NCBI GenBank assembly: GCA_964496495.1
Contig: CAZBZU010000008.1
Span: 15,559-79,558, forward strand
DNA from: JASBRS01 sp964496495
GTDB taxonomy: Bacteria > Deinococcota > Deinococci > Deinococcales > Trueperaceae
Reading direction: 5' to 3'
Length of the DNA stretch: 64,000 bases
Position numbers and translations under genes: made by a program. This document shows, piece by piece, positions 24,193-33,359 of the stretch. The notes below the pieces were generated by a model, which was not told the DNA's origin, did no database searches, and saw nothing but the letters and a program-made list of their open reading frames with translations. Within the stretch, counting starts at the first letter, position 1. Every line of letters begins with the position of its first letter.

Positions 24193-24747
24193 CTAGCTCG
24201 CGAACGAGACCTTCGGCACTTCCTTCTCGGCCTCCGGGATCTCGAGGAACACCGCGGGCTTCTTGTTCATGGGACCCGCCAGGAACATCCCGGGCATCTG
24301 CTCGATGCCGTTGTTGTACTGCAGCACGGCATCGTTGTAGAACTGGCGGGCGTAGGCGATCTTGTTCTCAACGCTGGAGAGCTCCTCCTGCAGCATCTTG
24401 AAGTTCTCGTTCGCCTTCAGCTCGGGGTAGTTCTCGGCGATGGCGAAGAGCCTGCCCAGGGCCGCCGTCATCATGTTGGCGGCGCCGGCGGCCTCGTTCA
24501 CGCCCTTGGCGTTCATCATCGCCTGGCGGGAATGGGCCACCTCCTCGAAGACGGCCTTCTCGTGGGCGGCGTAGCCCTTGACCGTCTCGACCAGGTTGGG
24601 GATCAGATCGGTGCGCCGCTTGAGCTGCACGTCGATCTGGCTCCAGGCGTTCTGGTAGCGGTTCTCCAGGCCGATGATGCGGTTGTAGACCGCTATCACC
24701 ATTAGCGCCAGGATCACCAGGATGACCAACACCACGATGGTCGCCAT
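24193..24747 (-). CDS. lemA: LemA family membrane protein
   Basis: A 184-aa LemA protein: one N-terminal membrane helix (IVVLVILVILALMVIAVYN) then a long helical domain with NRYQNAWSQIDVQLKRRTDLIPNLV, the family signature, and LKANENFKMLQEELSSVENKIAYARQ split across helices. Molecular function is unknown; LemA commonly accompanies HtpX or TPM-domain proteins in envelope stress settings. The ATG has Shine-Dalgarno AGGAGGT at optimal distance. Confidence 0.92.
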   Translation of the reverse strand: MATIVVLVILVILALMVIAVYNRIIGLENRYQNAWSQIDVQLKRRTDLIPNLVETVKGYAAHEKAVFEEVAHSRQAMMNAKGVNEAAGAANMMTAALGRLFAIAENYPELKANENFKMLQEELSSVENKIAYARQFYNDAVLQYNNGIEQMPGMFLAGPMNKKPAVFLEIPEAEKEVPKVSFAS

Positions 24748-24763
24748 AGCACCTCCTGCGTCA

Positions 24764-24769
24764 AGTCTA
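24764..24769 (-). promoter_or_regulatory. -10 element (TAGACT) of the lemA-htpX operon
   Basis: TAGACT lies 16 nt before the lemA ATG and ahead of AGGAGGT; the transcript would carry a very short leader. No clear -35. Confidence 0.45.
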
Positions 24770-24860
24770 CTGGACTGGTGTCACTGTCCGCGCGAACGTC
24801 TGGCCTGGCGCAGCGGCTCGCCCCGGCTCGCGGCGGGCGTCATGGCCGCGGCGAGGCCAC

Positions 24861-25961
24861 TCAGCCCAGCCGGCGGCTGATGACGCCGCCCCCGAGCAAC
24901 CGCTCGCCGTCGTAGATCACCGCCGACTGGCCCGCGGTGACCGCGAACTGCGGCTCCTCGAAGCTCAAGCGGAAGCCGGTGCCGGTGCGCTCGAGGCGCG
25001 CGGGCACCGCCGCCTGACGGTAGCGCACCTGCGCCTGCACCCGCGCCGGCAGGCTCGCTTCGTCCGCCAGGAAGTTGACCCGCTCGGCTTCCAGCCCCGT
25101 CCAGTAGCACATCTCCTTGGGGCCGACCACCACGGTGTCGTCCTCCGGCCTCAGGTCGATGACGTAGCGCTCCAGGTGGCTCTTGGCCAGCCCCAGCCCG
25201 CGCTTCTGGCCGATGGTGTAGAACTGCACCCCGCGGTGGCGGCCGACCACCGCGAAGTCCTGGCTGGCGTCCACCACCGGCCCCGGCCGCTCCGGGCCGG
25301 CCCCCTCCAGGTAGTCCTTGACGGTGTCCGGGATGAAGCACAGCCCCGAGGAGCTGGGCTTCTCGGCGGTGATCACGCCGCGACCGGCCGCCATCTCACG
25401 CACCTCGCGCTTGCTGAGCTCGCCGAGCGGGAACAGCAGGTACGGCAGGATCTCGCGCGGCAGCGCCCACAGGAAGTACGTCTGGTCCTTGCCGTCGTCC
25501 GCGCCGCGATGCAGCTCCACGCCGTCCGGGCCGTCGACGCGCCGCACGTAGTGGCCGGTGGCGAGGAAGTCGCACCCCAGCGCCTGCGCGCGTTTCACGA
25601 GGGCGCCGAACTTGATGTGGCGGTTGCACCACACGCACGGGTTGGGCGTCACGCCCGCCCGGTAGCTGGGCACGAAGGGATCGACCACGATCTCCTGGAA
25701 GCGGTCGCGGAAGTCGAGCAGGTAGAAGGGCACCTCCACGCTGTCCGCCACCCGCCGCGCGTCGTACGCCGCCTGCGGGCTGCAGCACAGGTCGAAGGCG
25801 CCGGTGTCGCAGTCGTCGGGCCAGAACCGCGCCATGGTGCCGACCACCTCGAAGCCGCCCTCTCGCAGCAGCAAGGTGGCCATCGAGGAGTCCACCCCGC
25901 CCGACATGGCGCTCAGCACCTTGGGGGGCCGCTGGCGAGGGTGAGGGGCGAGCGCTTCCAC
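24861..25961 (-). CDS. mnmA: tRNA-specific 2-thiouridylase MnmA
   Basis: A 366-aa enzyme that thiolates the wobble uridine of tRNA-Lys, Glu and Gln. The PP-loop SGGVDSS is at residues 20-26, the catalytic cysteines lie in TPNPCVWCN and SSSGLCFIPD, and the family motif FYTIGQKRGLGL is present. The frame is open further upstream, but the GTG at 25961 lies 8 nt after TAGACT and starts just before the PP-loop, so it was chosen. It diverges from lapA-recJ. Confidence 0.93.
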   Translation of the reverse strand: MEALAPHPRQRPPKVLSAMSGGVDSSMATLLLREGGFEVVGTMARFWPDDCDTGAFDLCCSPQAAYDARRVADSVEVPFYLLDFRDRFQEIVVDPFVPSYRAGVTPNPCVWCNRHIKFGALVKRAQALGCDFLATGHYVRRVDGPDGVELHRGADDGKDQTYFLWALPREILPYLLFPLGELSKREVREMAAGRGVITAEKPSSSGLCFIPDTVKDYLEGAGPERPGPVVDASQDFAVVGRHRGVQFYTIGQKRGLGLAKSHLERYVIDLRPEDDTVVVGPKEMCYWTGLEAERVNFLADEASLPARVQAQVRYRQAAVPARLERTGTGFRLSFEEPQFAVTAGQSAVIYDGERLLGGGVISRRLG

Positions 25962-25969
25962 GGCCCTCC

Positions 25970-25975
25970 AGTCTA
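25970..25975 (-). promoter_or_regulatory. Leaderless -10 (TAGACT) of mnmA
   Basis: TAGACT ends 8 nt before the GTG start, predicting a transcript that begins at the start codon. Confidence 0.55.
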
Positions 25976-26053
25976 GCCGACCGGCGCCTCGTCGCGCCCG
26001 CGCCGGCGGACGGCCCGGCCCGGGCGGCGGCGGGGGCCGCGGCGCCCATACGG

Positions 26054-26059
26054 TAGACT
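26054..26059 (+). promoter_or_regulatory. -10 (TAGACT) of the lapA-recJ operon
   Basis: TAGACT ends 11 nt before GTG 26071 (17 nt before GTG 26077); GGAGGTG overlaps the first codon. It diverges from mnmA, with 78 nt between the two -10 elements. Confidence 0.5.
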
Positions 26060-26070
26060 GGCGCACGGAG

Positions 26071-26445
26071 GTGGATGTGAGAGGCGTTCGCATCCTGCAG
26101 CTGGTCCTGCTGGTGTTGCTGGCGCTGTACCTGGTGGCGTTCAACAACCTCAACCCGGACCCCCTGTCGCTGCCGCTGCTGCCCATGGTGATCCCGCTGC
26201 CGCCGGTGCTGCTGGTGGTGGTGGCGCTGGTCGGCGGCTGGCTGGTGGGGTGGCTGCCTTCCAGGCTGGCGCTGTGGCGGCGCTCCCGCGAGAATCGCCG
26301 GCTGCGCCAGCGGGTGGCGGAGCTGGAACGCCGCGACGATCTCGACGCGCACGCCTACGAGCGCGCGCCCGTGATCCCCGATCGCTTCCCCGTCATCCCC
26401 GACCGGCCGGCGCCGGCGCCCGACGAGGAAGCCGAGACCTCGTGA
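26071..26445 (+). CDS. LapA-domain (DUF1049) membrane protein
   Basis: A 124-aa protein with two hydrophobic helices (about 7-26 and 38-62) separated by FNNLNPDPLSLPLLP, the LapA-domain pattern, then a short coiled coil (ENRRLRQRVAELERRDD) and a disordered Pro-rich tail with a repeated VIPDRFP/VIPDRPA unit. LapA-type proteins help assemble envelope components; the role here is unknown. GTG 26071 or 26077 could be the start. Its stop overlaps the recJ GTG (GTGA). Confidence 0.7.
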   Translation: MDVRGVRILQLVLLVLLALYLVAFNNLNPDPLSLPLLPMVIPLPPVLLVVVALVGGWLVGWLPSRLALWRRSRENRRLRQRVAELERRDDLDAHAYERAPVIPDRFPVIPDRPAPAPDEEAETS

Positions 26446-28891
26446 GCGCGGCCGAGGACCATCGGCCCCCCTCCCCCATCTGGCAGGTACGCGCGCCGGC
26501 GCCGCCCGGCGCGGTGCGGTCGCTGTGCCGTAGCCTGAACGTGCCGCCGCTGCTGGCGGCCATGCTGTGGTCGCGCGGCCTGCGCGACGACGCTCCCGAC
26601 CACCTCAACCCGCCGCTCATGCCGAGCGGCATCCCCACCGTGGCCGCCGCCGCCGAGCGCCTCGAGCGCGCCATCCGCGCGCGCGAGCGCATCCTCATCC
26701 ACGGCGACTACGACGCCGACGGCATCTCCGGCACGGCCGTGCTGCTGCTGGGGCTGCGCGAGCTGGGCGGGGACGTCGAGGCCTTCATCCCCAACCGGCT
26801 GGAGGACGGCTACGGCGTCCACCCCGAGCGGGTGGCGGAGCACGCCGCGCGCTGCGAGCTGTTCGTCACCGTGGACTGCGGCATCACCAACCTCGAGGAG
26901 ATCGCGCGGCTGCAGGCTGCCGGGGTCGACACCATCGTCACCGACCACCACACCCCCGGCGAGGCCGTGCCCGCCGGGCTGGTGGTGCACCCCGCCACCT
27001 CGCCGCTGGCGAGCGGCGGGCTGCCGCAGCTCACCGGCGCGGGCGTGGCCTTCCACCTGCTGTGGGCCCTGCGCCGGCGCCTGGGGATGGACGCGCCGCT
27101 GGATTACGCCGACCTCGCCACGATCGGGACCATCGCCGACGTGGCCCCCTTGCTGGGCGAGAACAGGGCGCTCATCAAGGAGGGGCTCGCGCGGCTGCCC
27201 GACTCGCGCTGGCCGGGCATCCGGGCCACCGTCAGCCAGGCGCACCTGCGCGGCGAGATCAGCGCGCGCCAGGTCGCCTTCGTGCTGGCGCCGCGGCTCA
27301 ACGCCGCCGGGCGCCTGGGCGAGGCCGGGCTGGGCCTGGAGCTGCTCACCACCGCCAGCGCGCGGCGGGCGCTGGAGCTCGCCGCCTACCTCGACGCCCG
27401 CAACCAGGACCGCCGCCGCATCCAGGACGAGATGCTGGCGCAGGCCCTGGAGAAGGTGGACCCGCAGGCGCCGGCGCTGGTGGTGGAGGACCCGCGCTGG
27501 CACCCGGGCGTCATGGGCATCGTGGCGTCGAAGCTGCTGGAGCGCTTCTACAAACCGGTCTATATCGTGGCCAAGGGCAAGGGCAGCGTCCGCTCCACCC
27601 CCGGCATCTCGGCCGTCGAGGGGCTGCGGCAGGCGTCGGCGCACCTGCAGCGCTACGGCGGTCACGCCCAGGCGGCCGGCTTCGCGCTGGAGATGGCGGC
27701 GCTCCCCGCCTTCCGGGAGGCCATCTACGGCTACGCCGCGCAGTTCCCCGCGCCCACCCCCATGATCACCGCCGACGCGGTGCTGGCCGGCCGGGAGGTG
27801 GAGAACGAGCTGTGGCAGGCCATCCGCTCGCTCGAGCCCTTCGGGGAGGGTCACCCGCCGCCGCTGTTCGCCCTCACCGACACCCTCGACGCCGCCCGCG
27901 CCGTCGGCCGCGACGGCGCCACCCTGCAGCTCCGCATCGGCGGGGTGAAGGGGGTCGCCTGGCGCCTCGGCGCGCTGGCGGCCGAGCTTCCCGGCGGCCA
28001 GCCGGTCAACGCCGCGGTGGTGCTGNNNNNNNNNNNNNNNNNNNNNNNNNNNNNNNNNNNNNNNNNNNNNNNNNNNNNNNNNNNNNNNNNNNNNNNNNNN
28101 NNNNNNNNNNNNNNNNNNNNNNNNNCGCGCTGGCGGCCGAGCTTCCCGGCGGCCAGCCGGTCAACGCCGCGGTGGTGCTGAGCGAGAACGAGTGGCGCGA
28201 CCGGCGCACGCTGGAGTTCGTGGCCGAAGCGGTGCGGCCGGCCGGCCTGCTGGAGCTGGCGCCCGTCGACGGCGCGGCGGCGCGGCCCGCCGCCATCGTT
28301 CGGGGCGCGCCCGGCGCGCCGGCGGGCGGGCCCCCACCCCGGCCGTTGGAGCCGCGCACGGCGGCCGATCTCGACGGTGCCCTGGCGGGCGGCGGCGCGC
28401 TGTGGCTCACCCGCCTGCCGGCCGACGACCCGCTGACGGCCGCCCGCCGCGCGCTGGCGGGCGCCTCGCTGGTGGCGTTCGACCTGGACGAGGCGGCGCT
28501 GGCGGAGCTGCAGGCGCTGGCGGAGCAGTACCCCACCCTGCACGAGGTGCGCCAGGGCTTCGTGGCGCTGAGCCGCGGCCTGCAGCTGCCCTGGCGCGGC
28601 GTCAAGGCCGAGCGGGCGCGGGCCGCGCTGGAGGAGCTTCAGCTGCTCGACGCCGCCGGCCGCCCGCTGAGCGGGCGCAAGCGCGACCCCTACAGCTCCG
28701 ACACCCTGCTCGACGGGCTGCTGGCGCGCCACGTGCTGCTGCGCTTCGTCACCGCCTACCGCAGCCTGGACGACGACGGCTTCGCGCGCACCACCTGGAC
28801 GCTGCTGGGCCCCGGCTCGAACGGCGCCGCCGCCCTCGGCCCAGTCGGCGTGCCGAGCGCCGCTCACGGCGCGGACGCCGCCCCGCACTGA
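26442..28891 (+). CDS. recJ: Single-strand-specific 5'-3' exonuclease RecJ (interrupted by an assembly gap)
   Basis: RecJ degrades single-stranded DNA in recombination and repair. DHH-family motifs are present: DYDADG at 89-94, TVDCGITN, DHH at 168-170, LNAAGRLGEA and GGHAQAAGF. A 100-N gap at 28026-28125 separates two frames, but the 55 bp on both sides are identical; removing one copy plus the Ns (155 nt) joins them in frame to 764 aa. The C-terminal extension after the OB region resembles the extra domain of Deinococcus RecJ. The GTG start overlaps the lapA stop (GTGA). Confidence 0.9.
27971..28180. repeat. Assembly gap 1 flanked by an identical 55-bp overlap
   Basis: Bases 27971-28025 and 28126-28180 are identical and are separated by exactly 100 N. 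This is how a scaffolder records two contigs whose ends overlap but were not merged. Confidence 0.9.
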
Positions 28892-28919
28892 CGCCTCCGG
28901 CCGCAGCCCGGCCAGGTGC

Positions 28920-28925
28920 GATACT
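28920..28925 (+). promoter_or_regulatory. Leaderless -10 (GATACT) of the fused oxidase gene
   Basis: GATACT ends 6 nt before ATG 28932; one mismatch from TANNNT. Confidence 0.4.
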
Positions 28926-28931
28926 GGCGCC

Positions 28932-31862
28932 ATGAGCACCCCGGCCGCCCCCGCCCCCGACGTCGAGCCGGCCGCCACGCAGGCGCTCGAGCGCGAGCTC
29001 CGCGCACGGGTGCGCGGCGAGGTCCGCTTCGACGAGACGGCGCGCTCGCTCTACGCCACCGACGCCAGCCCCTACGAGATCCGCCCCTACGGCGTGGTGG
29101 TGCCGCGCAGCGCCGACGACGTGCGCGCGACGGTGGAGGCGTGCGGGCGCCACGGCGTGCCCCTGCTGCCGCGCGGCGGCGGCACCAGCCTGGCGGGCCA
29201 GACGGTCGGGCGGGCGCTGGTGCTGGACGTCTCCAAGTACCTCACGCGGGTGCTCGAGGTGAACCTCGAGGAGCGCTGGGCGCGCCTCGAGCCGGGGGTG
29301 GTGCGCGACCAGCTCAACGCTCAGCTCGCGCCTCACGGCCTGCAGTTCACGCCCGACATCTCCACCACCAGCCGCGCCAACGTCGGCGGCATGGTGGCCA
29401 ACAACGCCGCCGGCACGCGCAGCATCAAGTACGGCAAGACCGTCGATCAGGTGATCTCCATGCGCGTGCTGCTGATGGACGGCACCGAGCTCACGCTCGG
29501 CCCGGCCGACGAGGCGACCCTGCAAGCCAAGCTGGCCCGGCAGGACCGCGAGGGCGACCTCTACCGCGAGGTCCACCGCGTGGTCAGCGAGCACGCCGGC
29601 GAGATCGAGGCGCGCTACCCGAAGGTCATGCGCCGGGTGGGCGGCTACAACCTCGACGAGTTCGTCGGCGGGCGCCCCTTCAATCTCGCCAAGCTGGTGT
29701 GCGGCAGCGAGGGCACGCTGGCGGTCATCCTCGAGGTCACCGTCCACCTCGATCCGGTGCCCACCCACCGGCTGCTGGCCATGCTCCACTTCGAGACCCT
29801 CGAGAAGGCCCTCACCGCCGTGCAGCACGTCAACCGCCACGGCCCCTCGGCGGTTGAGCTGATGGACCGCGACATCTTCGTGCTGGGCCGCCAGAACCCC
29901 GCCCTGGCGCCGCTGCTGGGCTGGCTGAAGGGCGACCCCGGCGCGGTGCTGATGGTGGAGTTCGACGGCACCGGCGAGGAGGAGATGAATGCCGGCCTGA
30001 CGAGCATGGAGGGCGACCCCGAGGTGGCCGGCCTCGCCTACGCCAGCCACGTCGCCCGCGAGCCCTCGCAGCAGGAGGAGATCCTGCAGTTCCGGCGCGA
30101 CGGGCTCGGCATCTACTCCACGGTGAAGGGGCGCGAGAAGCCCACCCCCTTCGTGGAGGACTGCGCGGTGCCGGTGGCCGCCCTGCCCGCCTACATCGCC
30201 AACGTCGCCGAGGTCTGCCGCCGCCACGGCGTGCACGTGGTGTTCTACGCCCACGCCTCGGTGGGCGTGATCCACGTGCGCCCGCACCTCGACCTCAAGA
30301 CCGCCCACGGGGTGGAGACCTACCAGGCCATCAGCCGCGAGGTGTTCGAGCTGGTGAAGGGCTACGGCGGCTCCTGGAGCGGCGAGCACGGCGACGGGCT
30401 GATCCGCTCGTACCAGAACGTCAACCTCTTCGGCGAGCTGCTCTACCAGGACTTCCGCGCCATCAAGCGCGCCTTCGACCCCGACCACCTGCTCAACCCG
30501 GGCAAGGTGGTCGACGCCCCGCCCATGACCGAGAACCTGCGCTACGGGCCCGGCTACCCCGAGGTCGAGCTGAGCACCTTCCTCGACTTCTCGGCCGACG
30601 GCGGCTACCTCGGCGCCATCGAGGCCTGCAACGGCGTGGGCGCCTGCCGCAAGATCGGCAGCGGCACCATGTGCCCCAGCTACATGGCCACCCGCGACGA
30701 GGACCACACCACCCGCGGGCGCGCCAACGTCCTGCGCGACGCCCTCACCGGGCGCATGCCCGGCGGCCTCACCAGCAAGGACGTCTACGACGTGCTCGAC
30801 CTGTGCCTGGAGTGCAAGGCGTGCAGCGCCGAGTGCCCCAGCCAGGTCGACATGGCCAAGATCAAGTACGAGTTCCTGCAGCACTACTACGACGACCACG
30901 GCACGCCGCTGTCGGTGCAGGCCATCGGCAACGCGGCGCGCGTGGCCCCGCTGGGGCAGGCGCTGGCGCCGCTCGCCAACGCGCTGCTGCCCGCCGCGCC
31001 GGTGCGCTGGTTGATCGAGCGCACCCTGCAGGTCGACCGCCGGCGGGTCATGCCGCGCTACGCGCCGGTGCGCTTCGACCGCTGGTTCGCGCGGCGGCCG
31101 CCTCCCGCCTCGCGCCCTGCGGCGCGCCGGGCGGCCGGCGGCGACGGCAAGACCGTGGCGCTCTTCGCCGACACCTGGACGGTGTTCAACGAGACCGCGC
31201 CGGGCGTGGCCGCGGTGCGCGTCCTGGAGGCGCTCGGCTACCGGGTGGAGCTGGTGCCGTACGGCTGCTGCGGCCGCCCGCAGCTCTCCAAGGGGCTGCT
31301 GCGGCAGGCCAAGGGCCTGGCACGCGCGAACGTCGAGCGGCTCGCGCCCTTCGTGGAGCGCGGGGTGCCGGTGGTGGGGCTCGAGCCCTCCTGCGTCACC
31401 GCCCTCGCCGGCGACTACCGCGACCTGCTGCCCGGCAGCCGCACCGACGCCGTGGCCGACAACGCCTTCATGATCGACCAGTTCCTCGCCAAGGCCTGGA
31501 CCCGGGGCGAGATCGATCCCGCCGCCGTCTTCGAGAAGCGCCCCGGCGAGACCCTGCTCCACGGCCACTGCCAGCAGAAGGCGGTGCTGGGCACCGCCTC
31601 CACGCGCGCGGTGCTGGGATGGGTGTCCGAAGGCGTCCGCGAGGTCGACTCCGGCTGCTGCGGCATGGCCGGCTCCTTCGGCTACGGCCACCACGACCTG
31701 TCGATGGCGATCGGCGAGCAGCGCCTCTTCCCCGCCGTGCGCGAGCACCAGGGCGACACCGTGGCGTGCGGCTTCAGCTGCCGCCACCAGATCCGCGACG
31801 GCACCGGCGAACGCGCCCACCACCTGACGGAGGTGATGGCGGCGGCGCTGCGCGAGGGCTGA
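28932..31862 (+). CDS. FAD-linked 2-hydroxyacid dehydrogenase fused to an Fe-S CCG-domain subunit (GlcD-GlcF/Dld type)
   Basis: A 976-aa fusion. Residues about 50-480 are a VAO-type FAD domain (PRGGGTSLAGQTVG; NVGGMVANNAAGTRSIKYG; GSEGTLAVI; SGEHGDGLIRS). Then two 4Fe-4S binding groups (CNGVGACRKIG ... MCPSYMATR; CLECKACSAECPSQVDM) and two cysteine-rich CCG motifs (YGCCGRPQ; SGCCGMAGSFGY). Such proteins oxidise D-lactate, glycolate or D-2-hydroxyglutarate and pass electrons to the quinone pool at the membrane. The exact substrate cannot be read from sequence. It stands alone, with a weak hairpin (31891-31917) after it. Confidence 0.88.
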   Translation: MSTPAAPAPDVEPAATQALERELRARVRGEVRFDETARSLYATDASPYEIRPYGVVVPRSADDVRATVEACGRHGVPLLPRGGGTSLAGQTVGRALVLDVSKYLTRVLEVNLEERWARLEPGVVRDQLNAQLAPHGLQFTPDISTTSRANVGGMVANNAAGTRSIKYGKTVDQVISMRVLLMDGTELTLGPADEATLQAKLARQDREGDLYREVHRVVSEHAGEIEARYPKVMRRVGGYNLDEFVGGRPFNLAKLVCGSEGTLAVILEVTVHLDPVPTHRLLAMLHFETLEKALTAVQHVNRHGPSAVELMDRDIFVLGRQNPALAPLLGWLKGDPGAVLMVEFDGTGEEEMNAGLTSMEGDPEVAGLAYASHVAREPSQQEEILQFRRDGLGIYSTVKGREKPTPFVEDCAVPVAALPAYIANVAEVCRRHGVHVVFYAHASVGVIHVRPHLDLKTAHGVETYQAISREVFELVKGYGGSWSGEHGDGLIRSYQNVNLFGELLYQDFRAIKRAFDPDHLLNPGKVVDAPPMTENLRYGPGYPEVELSTFLDFSADGGYLGAIEACNGVGACRKIGSGTMCPSYMATRDEDHTTRGRANVLRDALTGRMPGGLTSKDVYDVLDLCLECKACSAECPSQVDMAKIKYEFLQHYYDDHGTPLSVQAIGNAARVAPLGQALAPLANALLPAAPVRWLIERTLQVDRRRVMPRYAPVRFDRWFARRPPPASRPAARRAAGGDGKTVALFADTWTVFNETAPGVAAVRVLEALGYRVELVPYGCCGRPQLSKGLLRQAKGLARANVERLAPFVERGVPVVGLEPSCVTALAGDYRDLLPGSRTDAVADNAFMIDQFLAKAWTRGEIDPAAVFEKRPGETLLHGHCQQKAVLGTASTRAVLGWVSEGVREVDSGCCGMAGSFGYGHHDLSMAIGEQRLFPAVREHQGDTVACGFSCRHQIRDGTGERAHHLTEVMAAALREG

Positions 31863-31922
31863 GGGGCCGGTTGCCCAGCGCCGACGTCTGGCGCCCGCGC
31901 CGTGGCAGTGCGGGCGCATGTG

Positions 31923-31952
31923 TTGAATTGTTCACACTTTCCTCGCTACACT
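31923..31952 (+). promoter_or_regulatory. Promoter of the vWA lipoprotein gene
   Basis: TTGAAT (31923-31928) and TACACT (31947-31952) are 18 nt apart. Transcription would start near 31959, giving a leader of about 68 nt with Shine-Dalgarno AGGAGG at 32016-32021. Confidence 0.6.
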
Positions 31953-32026
31953 GAGTGAATCGAAATCCGTGGAGGGATTCTCGATCCCGCCGCCCGCCTT
32001 TGGCGACGGGGGCTCAGGAGGGAAGT

Positions 32027-33013
32027 ATGAAGAAGAGGGTCGTGTTGTCTCTGTTCGTCGTTGCTGCCCTGGCGCTGGTCCTCTCGGCCTGCCAGACCGG
32101 CGGGGTCAGTTCCCTGTCGTTCAACGGGATCTCGGGCATCAACGCAGCCAACGGCACCGCCAACCTGAGCGTCAGCGCGCTCGACGGTTCCGGCAAGGTC
32201 ATCGGCAGCGGAACGCTGACGGTGCCGACCGCCACCGTCAGCAAGGTGACCGACGCCTTCGGGAGCCCGGTGTCCACCACCTACGGCGCCACGGCCACGA
32301 TCTGCGGCAGCATCACCACCACCGCCGGCGACCTGCGCGCCATGATCACCCTGGACGCCACCGGCTCGATGGCCTCCAGCGACCCCAGCGACCTCCGTGC
32401 GGAAGCGGCCAAGTCGGCGTTCATCGACCGCATGAGCGGCAGCGATCAGGCCGCCGTCTCCTCGTTCGATACCGGCACCACCCCGACCAGCGGCTACCAG
32501 GCCATCAAGGTCTACCAGAACTTGACCTCGGACCACGCCGCGCTCAAGGCGGCCGTCGATGACGCCACCTTCGCCGGCAGCCTCACCAACCTGTGGGACG
32601 CGGGCGTGGACAGCGTGCAGTACTTCGCCAACCAGGGCGTCACCAGCGGCAACCGGGTGGTCGTGCTGCTGACCGACGGGCTGGACACCTCGTCGACGAA
32701 CACGCCGTCGGACGTGATCTCCGCGGCCACCTCCAGCGGCGTGAAGGTGTTCACCGTGGGGCTGGGCTCCAGCCTCGACTCGACCGACCTCATCGACATC
32801 GCCTCGCAGACGGGCGGCACCTACGGTCAGGTCGTCGATCCGGCGGACCTCAGCGGGCTGTTCGACGGCATCTTCAACGCCAGCCAGGGCTCGGGCTGCG
32901 TGCAGGTGAAGTTCAGCCCCGTCCCGACCTCCGGGCACATCATCACCGGCACCCTCACCCTCAAGGTGAACGGCACCCCGGTGAGCGCCACCTACCAGGT
33001 CTCCTGGCCCTGA
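32027..33013 (+). CDS. von Willebrand factor A-domain lipoprotein
   Basis: A 328-aa exported lipoprotein: MKKRVV start, hydrophobic core and lipobox LSAC near residue 20. The vWA domain (about 105-280) has a MIDAS metal site, LDATGSM where DxSxS is classic (here D-A-T-G-S), plus VVVLLTDGLDTSS. VWA domains bind protein or matrix partners through a divalent metal. A beta-sandwich-like end (ITGTLTLKVNGTPVSATYQV) follows. It has its own promoter and terminator, so it is a single-gene unit. Partner unknown. Confidence 0.8.
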   Translation: MKKRVVLSLFVVAALALVLSACQTGGVSSLSFNGISGINAANGTANLSVSALDGSGKVIGSGTLTVPTATVSKVTDAFGSPVSTTYGATATICGSITTTAGDLRAMITLDATGSMASSDPSDLRAEAAKSAFIDRMSGSDQAAVSSFDTGTTPTSGYQAIKVYQNLTSDHAALKAAVDDATFAGSLTNLWDAGVDSVQYFANQGVTSGNRVVVLLTDGLDTSSTNTPSDVISAATSSGVKVFTVGLGSSLDSTDLIDIASQTGGTYGQVVDPADLSGLFDGIFNASQGSGCVQVKFSPVPTSGHIITGTLTLKVNGTPVSATYQVSWP

Positions 33014-33038
33014 TCCGAAGGCCCTAGACCACCAACGA

Positions 33039-33072
33039 GAGAGCGGCGGGCCCGGCCGGGCCCGCCGCTCTC
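33039..33072. terminator. Bidirectional palindrome after the vWA gene
   Basis: A perfect 34-nt palindrome (GAGAGCGGCGGGCCCGG and its complement) lies 26 nt after the stop. No T tract; the stem is long enough to act as a strong pause or terminator. Confidence 0.5.
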
Positions 33073-33359
33073 GCTGCCGCGAAGGGCTCGGGCGCGCGTG
33101 CTCGGGCTCGCGGGCGCGAGCTGGCGCGNNNNNNNNNNNNNNNNNNNNNNNNNNNNNNNNNNNNNNNNNNNNNNNNNNNNNNNNNNNNNNNNNNNNNNNN
33201 NNNNNNNNNNNNNNNNNNNNNNNNNNNNGCGCGTGCTCGGGCTCGCGGGCGCGAGCTGGCGCGGGCTCGCTCGCGGGCAAGAACCGGCGGGCTCGGGCTC
33301 GCGCGCGCGCTCGCGGGCCAGAGCACCCGGGCGCGAGCCGCGGCCCGCGCCCGGGGCGG
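33073..33359. repeat. Assembly gap 2 in low-complexity GC-rich intergenic DNA
   Basis: Bases 33094-33128 and 33229-33263 are identical (35 bp) around 100 N. Both sides are built from imperfect GCTCGGGCTCGCGGGCGCGA-like units, so the true length of this simple repeat may be misassembled. No gene is seen between the vWA terminator and the end of argS. Confidence 0.7.

Noticed and set aside
28749..31919. 1056-codon minus-strand frame opposite the FAD/Fe-S oxidase
   Set aside because: His/Val/Gly-rich shadow of a high-GC gene; the plus strand has clear FAD and Fe-S motifs.
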